Positions 1 through 6,093 of a DNA stretch of 6,093 nt are shown piece by piece. A model generated the notes under the pieces. That model had not been told where the DNA came from and ran no database searches. It saw nothing but the letters and a program-made list of their open reading frames with translations. The position numbers were made by a program, and so were the translations under genes. The stretch comes from Allobosea sp. (lineage in GTDB: Bacteria > Pseudomonadota > Alphaproteobacteria > Rhizobiales > Beijerinckiaceae). Each line of letters begins with the position of its first letter. The stretch's first letter is position 1. Location of the stretch: contig JAKFWE010000472.1 in NCBI GenBank assembly GCA_021732895.1, forward strand, positions 1 to 6,093, in the 5' to 3' direction.

Positions 1-702
1 ATCTTCACCTCTCTGCCGGTGACCCAACTTATCGCCCAGCGCATCGAGCCGACCGTCTCGCTGATGGTGCTGACGCTGATCCTCGCCGTCGCCATCGCCG
101 TGCCGCTGGGCGTGCTGGCCGCCTGGAAGGCCGGCACCTGGATCGACCGGGGCGTCGTCGCCTTCGCGGTGTTCGGCTTCTCGGTGCCGGTCTTCGTCGT
201 CGGCTATCTGCTGGCCTATGTTTTCGCGCTCCGGCTCGACTGGGTGCCGGTGCAGGGCTACAAGCCGCTGTCGCAAGGCCTCTGGCCCTGGTTCAAGAAC
301 CTGATCCTGCCGGCGATAACGCTCGGCTTCGTCTACATCGCGCTGATCGCCCGCATCACACGGGCCTCCATGCTCGACGTGCTGCAGCAGGACTACATCC
401 GCACCGCCCGCTCCAAGGGCGTCGCGCAGAACTCCATCCTGTTCGTGCATGCGCTCAAGAACGCCGCCGTGCCGATCATCACCATCATCGGCATCGGCGT
501 CGCGCTCCTGATCGGCGGCGCCGTCGTCACCGAGAGCGTCTTCGCCATTCCGGGTCTCGGCCGGCTGACGCTGGATGCGATCCTGCGACGCGACTATCCG
601 GTGATCCAGGGCGTCGTTCTGATCTTCTCCTTCGTCTACGTGCTGGTGAACCTGATCATCGACCTGATCTACACCCTCGTCGATCCGAGGATACGCTATT
701 GA
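1..702 (+). CDS. dppB: DppB-type ABC peptide transporter permease, 5' partial
   Basis: Inner-membrane permease subunit of a Dpp/Opp-class ABC importer; it would pair with the DppC-type product next door to form the translocation channel. The frame is open from base 1 (Ile-Phe-Thr-Ser-Leu-Pro, then VTQLIAQRIEPT), which matches the stretch just before the conserved transmembrane domain of DppB proteins. The N-terminal roughly 75-100 residues are therefore outside the window, and the GTG at 19 is not the true start. The 233 visible residues carry about five hydrophobic segments. The cytoplasmic EAA loop (DYIRTARSKGV, from base 391) contacts the ATPases. The C-terminus (NLIIDLIYTLVDPRIRY) is typical of the family. 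The TGA stop at 700-702 overlaps the TTG start of the next gene. Family assignment is firm; the substrate (dipeptide, oligopeptide, opine, nickel, glutathione or modified amino acid) cannot be read from a permease, so the symbol denotes family only. Confidence 0.93.
   Translation: MFTSLPVTQLIAQRIEPTVSLMVLTLILAVAIAVPLGVLAAWKAGTWIDRGVVAFAVFGFSVPVFVVGYLLAYVFALRLDWVPVQGYKPLSQGLWPWFKNLILPAITLGFVYIALIARITRASMLDVLQQDYIRTARSKGVAQNSILFVHALKNAAVPIITIIGIGVALLIGGAVVTESVFAIPGLGRLTLDAILRRDYPVIQGVVLIFSFVYVLVNLIIDLIYTLVDPRIRY
687..690 (+). promoter_or_regulatory. Ribosome binding site deciding the dppC TTG start
   Basis: GAGG lies 8 nt before the TTG at 699, inside the last codons of dppB. Together with the 4-bp TTGA overlap with the dppB stop it supports translational coupling and start at TTG rather than the in-frame GTG at 762, which has no comparable upstream motif. 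Confidence 0.55.
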
Positions 703-1616
703 CCGCGCAGCGCCCCTTGCCGATTCCGGCCGACCTCGCCGTCGCGCCCGAGCTTCCCGACGTGCTGGCGCCCCGCAAGCCGCTGACAGGCTTCGCCGGC
801 TTCCTGCGCAAGAACCCGTCGATCGCGATCGGCGGCGCGCTGCTGTGCGTGATGTTCTTCATCGCCGTGTTCGCACCGCTGCTCTGGACCGTCGATCCGA
901 CCTCGATCTCGCCGTCGCGGCGCACCCGCGTGCCCTCCGAACTCTACTGGTTCGGCACCGACATGCTCGGCCGCGACATCTATTCCCGCGTCGTCTACGG
1001 CGCGCGCGTCTCGCTGCTGGTCGGCTTCAGCGTCGCGATCCTGGCCTCGGTCGCGGGTCTCGTCATCGGCCTGTTCTCGGGTTTCGTGCGTGTCGCCGAC
1101 GGCGTCATCATGCGCGTCATCGACGGCATGATGTCGATCCCGCCGATCCTGCTCGCCATCGCGCTGATGGCGCTGACGCGCGGCTCGGTCCAGAACGTCA
1201 TCATCGCCATCACCATCGCCGAAATCCCGCGCGTGGCGCGGCTCGTGCGCGGCGTCGTGCTGAGCCTGCGCGAACAGCCCTATGTCGATGCGGCGGTCGC
1301 GGCCGGCACGCGCACGCCGATGATCATCTTCCGCCACATCCTGCCCAACACCATGGCGCCGATGAGCGTGCAGGCGACCTATATCTGCGCCAGCGCCATG
1401 ATCGTCGAGGCGATCCTGTCCTTCATCGGCGCGGGCATTCCGCCGGCGACGCCGTCCTGGGGCAACATCATGGCCGAGGGGCGCGCGCTCTGGCAGGTCC
1501 GCCCGCACATCATCCTGTTCCCGGCGATCTTCCTTTCGCTGACCGTGCTGGCGGTGAACCTGCTCGGCGATGGCCTGCGTGACGCGCTCGACCCCCGCAT
1601 GGCGAAGAATCTGTGA
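699..1616 (+). CDS. dppC: DppC-type ABC peptide transporter permease
   Basis: Second inner-membrane permease of the importer, 305 aa, a usual length for DppC/OppC. Residues 1-38 are a Pro/Arg-rich cytoplasmic tail, followed by the first membrane segment at about 41-63 (OppC N-terminal domain). The family hallmark FGTDMLGRDIYSRVVYGAR spans about 86-104. The binding-protein-dependent transport domain follows, with the EAA loop at about 195-217 (YVDAAVAAGTRTPMIIFRHILPN) and the terminal motif DGLRDALDPRM at 291-301. The start is TTG at 699, chosen because it overlaps the dppB stop (TTGA) and has a GAGG 8 nt upstream; a GTG at 762 would give 284 aa and cannot be excluded. Downstream there is an unusual 184-bp gap before dppD, occupied by a palindromic repeat. 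Function is firm as a peptide-class permease; substrate is unknown. Confidence 0.95.
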   Translation: MTAQRPLPIPADLAVAPELPDVLAPRKPLTGFAGFLRKNPSIAIGGALLCVMFFIAVFAPLLWTVDPTSISPSRRTRVPSELYWFGTDMLGRDIYSRVVYGARVSLLVGFSVAILASVAGLVIGLFSGFVRVADGVIMRVIDGMMSIPPILLAIALMALTRGSVQNVIIAITIAEIPRVARLVRGVVLSLREQPYVDAAVAAGTRTPMIIFRHILPNTMAPMSVQATYICASAMIVEAILSFIGAGIPPATPSWGNIMAEGRALWQVRPHIILFPAIFLSLTVLAVNLLGDGLRDALDPRMAKNL

Positions 1617-1652
1617 TGCCGGATTTCATTTCATTTTCGCTTGATCTCCGCT

Positions 1653-1756
1653 GTCATCCCGGGCGCAGCGAAGCGCAGACCCGGGATCCATGCCTGACCC
1701 TGTCCGGAAGCGTTCCGGAATGGGTCCCGGGTCTCCCTTCGGTCGCCCGGGATGAC
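1653..1756. repeat. Nested palindromic intergenic repeat (alphaproteobacterial type)
   Basis: Three nested inverted repeats share one centre. The outer arms GTCATCCCGGGC (1653-1664) and GCCCGGGATGAC (1745-1756) are perfect 12-bp complements. The middle arms AGACCCGGGATCCAT (1677-1691) and ATGGGTCCCGGGTCT (1720-1734) match at 14 of 15, with the mismatch giving a G-T pair in RNA. The inner arms TCCGGAA (1703-1709) and TTCCGGA (1713-1719) are perfect around a GCG loop. The RNA would fold into one long, interrupted hairpin. From general knowledge, CCCGGG-centred repeats of this type occur in many copies between genes in Rhizobiales and related alphaproteobacteria. It sits inside the transporter operon between dppC and dppD. 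It has no terminal T-tract, so it is more likely a dispersed repeat or an mRNA-stability/attenuation element than a standard terminator. Confidence 0.88.
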
Positions 1757-1786
1757 GCGGGGGGTACTGTGCGGGTCTTGGCCGGC

Positions 1787-1792
1787 GGGGAG
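1787..1792 (+). promoter_or_regulatory. Ribosome binding site of dppD
   Basis: GGGGAG lies 8 nt upstream of the ATG at 1801, giving dppD its own initiation signal after the repeat-filled gap. No convincing sigma-70 promoter is visible between the repeat and this site. Confidence 0.6.
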
Positions 1793-1800
1793 CGCCCCTG

Positions 1801-2786
<986 letters not shown>

Positions 2787-2790
<4 letters not shown>

Positions 2791-3818
2791 GCGCTGAACC
2801 GATCCTCCAGGTCAACGACCTCAAGAAGCACTATCCGATCCGCGGCGGCTTCTTCTCCGGCGTCACCGCGAACGTCTATGCGGTCGATGGCGTCTCCTTC
2901 CACATCGACAAGGGCGAGACGCTCTCGCTCGTCGGCGAATCCGGCTGCGGCAAGTCGACCGTCGGCAAGGCGATCCTGCGGCTGTTCCCGATCACGGCCG
3001 GGCAGGTCGTGCTCGGCGGCCAGCGCATCGACCAGTTGTCCGCCGGCAAGCTCCGGCCGCTGCGCCAGCGCGTGCAGGTCGTCTTCCAGGACCCTTATTC
3101 GAGCCTGAACCCGCGCATGCGCGTGCGCGACATCCTGGCCGAACCGATGACCAATTTCGGCCTCGCGACCGGCAGGGACGCGATCACCGAGCGCGCCATG
3201 ACGCTGATGGACAAGGTCGGCCTGCCGCGCGACGCGGTGCATCGCTGGCCGCACGAGTTCTCCGGCGGCCAGCGCCAGCGCATCGGCATCGCCCGCGCGC
3301 TCGCCGCCGAGCCCGAGATCATCATCTGCGACGAGGCGGTCTCGGCGCTCGACGTCTCGGTCAAGGCGCAGATCGTCAACCTGCTCGGCGACCTGCAAAG
3401 CGAACTGGGTCTGGCGCTGCTCTTCATCAGCCACGACCTCGCCATCGTCGAGCATATGACGCATCGCGTCGCGGTGATGTATCTCGGCAAGATCGTCGAA
3501 ATGGGCGACAAGCGCCAGATCTTCTCCGCCCCGATGCATCCCTACACCAGGGCCCTGCTCTCGGCTGTGCCGGTCCCTGACCCGAAGGTCAAACGCGAGC
3601 GCATCATTTTGACCGGCGACGTGCCGAGCCCGATCAACCCGCCCAAAGGCTGCCGCTTCAACACGCGCTGCCCCTATGTCTTCGATCGCTGCCGTTCGGA
3701 GGAGCCGCCGCTCAGGGCGATGGCGGAAGGTCACGTCGCGGCCTGCCATCTCCACGATTTGCCTGCGGCCGACAACCCGCTCCTGTCGCGAGGCGAGCCC
3801 GTGCCCGCCCACGCTTGA
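2787..3818 (+). CDS. dppF: DppF-type ABC transporter ATP-binding protein
   Basis: Second ATPase of the importer, 343 aa. The ATG overlaps the dppD stop (ATGA) and has a strong AAGGAGG at 2770-2776, 10 nt upstream, so the pair should be made in matched amounts. Motifs: Walker A GESGCGKS at 50-57, Q-loop Gln101, signature FSGGQ at 158-162, Walker B IIICDEA at 178-184 with Glu183, D-loop Ala-Leu-Asp at 187-189, and switch His216. The N-terminus [13 protein letters not shown] (13-25) with YAVDGVSF (31-38) is typical of DppF/OppF rather than DppD. The C-terminal extension carries C289, C295, C302 and C320, the same CX5CX6CX17C spacing as in DppD. The last roughly 20 residues after HLHDLP are variable. 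The next gene begins 31 bp downstream with no visible terminator, which suggests co-transcription. Confidence 0.96.
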
Positions 3819-3849
3819 CCAGAGAGCGGCGCGAGGCCGACGATCCGCC

Positions 3850-4968
3850 ATGCCCGATTTCGTGCTCAACCCGCATCTCGACCGCTCGGCCGCCTATGGC
3901 GACGAGCGGCGCAGTATTTTGTCGCTCGATGCCGCCCGCACAGCCCATGCCGCCATTTCCGGCTGGAGCGGCTATGCGCCGACGCCGTTGCGCGATCTGC
4001 CGGCGGTCGCCGACCAGCTCGATCTGGCGCAGGTGCTCTACAAGGATGAGGGAGAGCGCTTCGGCCTGAAGAGCTTCAAGGCGCTGGGCGGGGCGTATGC
4101 GGTCGACCGGCTGGTGGCGGCGAAGGGCGCCGCCGGTCTGACCGTGACCTGCGCCACCGACGGCAATCATGGCCGCTCCGTCGCCTGGGGCGCGCGCCGG
4201 GCCGGTGTGAAGGCCGTGATCTATGTCCATGAGACCGTCAGCGAGGGCCGGGCGCAGGCCATCGCCTCCTATGGCGCGAGCGTGGTGCGCGAAGGCCGCA
4301 CCTATGACGACAGCGTGCGCGCCTGCGCGCAGGCCGCCGCGCGCAATGGCTGGGAAATCGTCTCCGACACCTCATGGCCGGGCTACGAGGACGTGCCGAA
4401 GGACGTGATGCAGGGCTATGCCGTGCTCGCCATGGAAGCCGAGGACCAAGGCGCGAAGCCGACCCATGTCTTCGTGCAGGGCGGCGTCGGCGGGCTGGCG
4501 GCGGGCGTGCTGTCCTATCGCTGGGAGAAGCTCGGGGCGGAGCGGCCGGTTCTCGTCGTGGTCGAGCCCGAAAAGGCCGCCTGCCTGTTCGATTCGGCCA
4601 AGGCCGGCGTGATCACCACGGTCGGCGGCGATCTCGACACCATCATGGCGGGGCTGGCCTGCGGCGAGCCCTCGATCCTGGCCTGGCGCATCCTCCAGCC
4701 AGGCGCGGACGCCTTCATGACGATCCCCGACACCGACGCAGCCGACGCGATGAATCTGCTGGCGAGCCTCGGCGTGGTCGGCGGCGAATCCGGCGTCGCG
4801 GGCCTCGCAGGTCTGATCAGGGCCGCCGGCGACCCGCATCTGCGCGCGCAGCTCAGGCTCGACGAAACGTCGCGCGTGCTCTGCTACGGCACCGAGGGCG
4901 CGACCGACGCCGAGGTCTATCGCTGCATCGTCGGACGCAGCGCCGAGGAGGTTCGCGGCGATGCATGA
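3850..4968 (+). CDS. Diaminopropionate ammonia-lyase family PLP enzyme
   Basis: Predicted cytoplasmic fold-type II PLP enzyme of the diaminopropionate ammonia-lyase family (E. coli YgeX/DpaL type), which converts D- or L-2,3-diaminopropionate to pyruvate and two ammonia. The 372 residues carry the motif DEGERFGLKSFKALGGAYAV (66-85) with the PLP-binding Lys77. ATDGNHGRSVAWGA (102-115) holds Asp104, and DTSWPGYEDVPKDVMQGY (173-190) holds Asp173. The Asp104-Asp173 spacing of 69 equals that of the E. coli catalytic pair Asp120/Asp189. The phosphate loop is GGVGGLA (211-217). C245 and C271 match the spacing of the E. coli disulfide C265-C291. It is shorter than YgeX (about 400 aa), mainly through a missing segment between Lys77 and Asp104. 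The ATG at 3850 is chosen because upstream residues of the open frame lie inside dppF and look like shadow; its Shine-Dalgarno is weak (GAGG at 3833-3836, 13 nt away). It starts 31 bp after dppF, probably in the same operon. A related serine/threonine dehydratase activity cannot be excluded. Confidence 0.88.
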   Translation: MPDFVLNPHLDRSAAYGDERRSILSLDAARTAHAAISGWSGYAPTPLRDLPAVADQLDLAQVLYKDEGERFGLKSFKALGGAYAVDRLVAAKGAAGLTVTCATDGNHGRSVAWGARRAGVKAVIYVHETVSEGRAQAIASYGASVVREGRTYDDSVRACAQAAARNGWEIVSDTSWPGYEDVPKDVMQGYAVLAMEAEDQGAKPTHVFVQGGVGGLAAGVLSYRWEKLGAERPVLVVVEPEKAACLFDSAKAGVITTVGGDLDTIMAGLACGEPSILAWRILQPGADAFMTIPDTDAADAMNLLASLGVVGGESGVAGLAGLIRAAGDPHLRAQLRLDETSRVLCYGTEGATDAEVYRCIVGRSAEEVRGDA

Positions 4969-4975
4969 CGCCGCG
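4954..4975. terminator. GC-rich hairpin at the convergent gene junction, possible terminator
   Basis: CGCGGCG (4954-4960) and CGCCGCG (4969-4975) are perfect 7-bp complements around an 8-base loop that contains the TGA of the ammonia-lyase gene. It lies at the junction of two converging genes whose stops are only 19 bp apart, so it could act in both directions. No T-run follows on either side, so this would be a non-canonical hairpin terminator of the kind seen in GC-rich genomes, or simply a chance stem in GC-rich DNA. Confidence 0.35.
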
Positions 4976-4987
4976 TCCGCTTCGCGA

Positions 4988-5287
4988 TCAGGCAGTGAGA
5001 TCGACCACCGCCTCGCCCGACACAGCGTCGGTGACGCCGAGCCCGCCGCCGAGATCGTCGAGCGTGTCGCGGAAGCTGTTCAGAGTCGCGATCATCTGCG
5101 GCCGCGCGGCCTTGATCGCCTCGGCATCGGCCCATTCGCCGATCAGGCAATAGGCTCGCTCGCCGGTCTTGATGATTTGTCCGGCAATGAGGCCGGGCCA
5201 TTTCGCCTTGCCGTTGCGATGGGCGGCGAGGAAGTCCTCGTCCCGGCCTTCCTTGACGCGAAACTTGACGACGTTGAACGTGGTCAT
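4988..5287 (-). CDS. Small ABM-like dimeric alpha/beta-barrel protein
   Basis: A 99-aa soluble protein resembling the antibiotic biosynthesis monooxygenase (ABM)/dimeric ferredoxin-like alpha/beta-barrel superfamily. The opening strand MTTFNVVKFRVKEGRDEDFLAAH (1-23) gives the usual beta strand, glycine turn and helix. TGERAYCLIGEWADAEAIKAAR (41-62) gives the second strand pair with the characteristic Gly-Glu-Trp followed by a helix. The tail DDLGGGLGVTDAVSGEAVV (77-95) is glycine-rich and ends in a strand. Members include heme-degrading and quinone-forming oxygenases as well as many of unknown role, and no catalytic residue identifies a reaction here. The start ATG (5285-5287) is preceded by a G-rich stretch (GGGGGG, complement of 5297-5302) at 9 nt. 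It converges on the ammonia-lyase gene and diverges from the carbamoylase gene. It is real rather than a shadow because it shows family-like strand/helix order, while the opposite frame (4961-5395) does not. Confidence 0.75.
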   Translation of the reverse strand: MTTFNVVKFRVKEGRDEDFLAAHRNGKAKWPGLIAGQIIKTGERAYCLIGEWADAEAIKAARPQMIATLNSFRDTLDDLGGGLGVTDAVSGEAVVDLTA

Positions 5288-5391
5288 GGTTTTGGTCCCC
5301 CCGCCGCGCGGACGCCCGGCAGCGGTCCGACGCCGCGCAGGCGGGCAGCCTATGCAGGCTACCGCTACGTCAGTCGCAGAGCAATGGCGTC
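5288..5391. promoter_or_regulatory. Divergent intergenic region with a candidate operator
   Basis: This 104-bp stretch separates the start codons of the minus-strand ABM-like gene and the plus-strand carbamoylase gene, so promoters for both should lie here. A short dyad AGCCT-ATGC-AGGCT at 5347-5360 is near the carbamoylase side and could bind a regulator. A second weak dyad CGGAC (5309-5313) and GTCCG (5325-5329) lies on the other side. On the minus strand TTGCTC followed after 17 nt by TAGCCT is a poor sigma-70 match. None of these is strong, and no clear Shine-Dalgarno precedes the ATG at 5392. Confidence 0.35.
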
Positions 5392-6093
5392 ATGACCCGC
5401 ATCCTCACCATCGCCGCAGCCCAGATGGGACCGATCCAGCCCGACGAGCCGCGCTCCTCGGCTGTCGCGCGCATGGTCGCGCTGATGCGGCAGGCGAAGG
5501 AGAACGGCTGCGATCTCGTCGTCTATCCGGAAGCGGCGCTGACCGCCTTCTTCCCGCATTGGTGGATGGAGGACGAGGCCGAGATCGACACGTATTTCGA
5601 GAGCGCAATGCCGTCGAACGAGACCGCCCCGCTGTTCGAGGAGGCCAGGCGTCTCGGCGTCGGCTTCCATCTCGGCTATTGCGAACTGGCGCGGGAGGAG
5701 GGCCGCAAGCGCCGCTTCAACACGGCGATCCTCGTCGACAAGTCGGGCGCGATCGTCGGGAAGTACCGCAAGATCCATCTGCCCGGACATCCCGAGCATA
5801 GGCCCGAGGCGCCGTTCCAGAACCTCGAGAAGCGCTATTTCGAGACCGGAAATCTCGGCTGGCCAGTCTGGCGCGCGATGGACGCCAATATCGGCATGAT
5901 GATCTGCAACGACCGGCGCTGGCCCGAGAGCTATCGCAGCATGGGCCTGCAGGATGTCGAGCTGATCCTGCTCGGCTACAACACGCCCAAGCACAATCCG
6001 CCCGCGCCAGACCACGACCGGCTCGGCAATTTCCACAACCAGCTCGTGATGCAGGCCGGCGCCTACCAGAACGCGAGCTGGGTCGTCGGCGTC
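5392..6093 (+). CDS. N-carbamoyl-D-amino-acid hydrolase-type amidohydrolase, 3' partial
   Basis: Nitrilase-superfamily enzyme of the D-carbamoylase type (EC 3.5.1.77), which hydrolyses N-carbamoyl-D-amino acids to D-amino acid, ammonia and CO2, usually after hydantoinase action. The 234 visible residues are about three quarters of the roughly 304-aa family length; the gene runs off the window. The triad is intact and falls on the same numbers as the Agrobacterium enzyme: Glu47 (VVYPEAAL), Lys127 (GKYRKIHL) and Cys172 (MMICNDRRWPES). Arg175/Arg176 and the GYNTPKHNPP loop (195-204), implicated in substrate carboxylate binding, are present, as are His129 and His215. Position 144, His in the Agrobacterium enzyme as I recall it (PFQHLEKRYF), is Asn here. 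The ATG at 5392 is the natural start (MTRILTIAAAQMGPIQ) and gives exact family numbering, although its ribosome binding site is weak. Exact substrate is uncertain; a related ureido-acid or amide hydrolase is possible. Confidence 0.88.
   Translation, partial: MTRILTIAAAQMGPIQPDEPRSSAVARMVALMRQAKENGCDLVVYPEAALTAFFPHWWMEDEAEIDTYFESAMPSNETAPLFEEARRLGVGFHLGYCELAREEGRKRRFNTAILVDKSGAIVGKYRKIHLPGHPEHRPEAPFQNLEKRYFETGNLGWPVWRAMDANIGMMICNDRRWPESYRSMGLQDVELILLGYNTPKHNPPAPDHDRLGNFHNQLVMQAGAYQNASWVVGV

Noticed and set aside
696..1508. 270-codon minus-strand open frame opposite dppC
   Set aside because: Composed largely of Asp, Arg, His and Ala with no domain pattern; shadow of dppC.
1617..1652. Promoter in the locally AT-rich stretch after dppC
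   Set aside because: TTTCATTTCATTTTC is AT-rich for this window but no paired -35/-10 boxes with proper spacing could be found.
1653..1756. Intrinsic transcription terminator or insertion sequence end
   Set aside because: No T-tract follows the hairpin, and no transposase or target-site duplication is visible; a dispersed palindromic repeat fits better.
3676..3849. N-terminal extension of the ammonia-lyase frame back to 3676
   Set aside because: These 58 codons lie inside or just after dppF in another frame, are Arg/Ser-rich and unlike the family; homology-like sequence begins at the ATG at 3850.
4961..5395. 144-codon plus-strand frame opening at the ammonia-lyase stop (ATGCATGA)
   Set aside because: It is opposite the ABM-like gene, shows no recognisable domain, and has the His/Arg/Asp-rich composition of an antisense shadow.

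Overview
The window reads as GC-rich chromosomal DNA of an alphaproteobacterium, most likely Rhizobiales (Bosea/Bradyrhizobium-like). The grounds are the strong G/C third-position bias, the dense gene packing, and an intergenic palindromic repeat (GTCATCCCGGGC...GCCCGGGATGAC) of a type common in that order. I cannot name genus or species from sequence alone.

Bases 1-3818 hold most of an ABC importer operon of the dipeptide/oligopeptide (Dpp/Opp) class on the plus strand. It contains a DppB-type permease (5' end outside the window), a DppC-type permease starting on a TTG inside the dppB stop, then DppD- and DppF-type ATPases joined by an ATGA overlap. The periplasmic binding protein is not visible and presumably lies upstream. 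A 184-bp gap between dppC and dppD is largely filled by a roughly 104-bp nested palindromic repeat.

Bases 3850-4968 hold a PLP-dependent enzyme of the diaminopropionate ammonia-lyase family. It starts 31 bp after dppF and is probably the operon's last gene. A short minus-strand gene (4988-5287) for an ABM-like dimeric alpha/beta-barrel protein converges on it. After a 104-bp divergent intergenic region, a plus-strand gene for an N-carbamoyl-D-amino-acid hydrolase-type nitrilase superfamily enzyme runs off the window end; its Glu-Lys-Cys triad is intact.

Taken together this looks like an accessory nitrogen-scavenging locus: import a small peptide or modified amino acid, remove a carbamoyl group, and deaminate a diamino acid to pyruvate plus ammonia. 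Pairing a diaminopropionate lyase with carbamoyl-group chemistry recalls the E. coli ygeW-ygeX-ygeY-hyuA region. The shared pathway is inference. No tRNA, rRNA, CRISPR array, transposase or phage gene was seen. The observations most worth following up are the putative diamino acid/carbamoyl pathway, the nested repeat bridged by a reading frame that touches both flanking genes, the His-to-Asn change at position 144 of the carbamoylase, and the short form of the ammonia-lyase.
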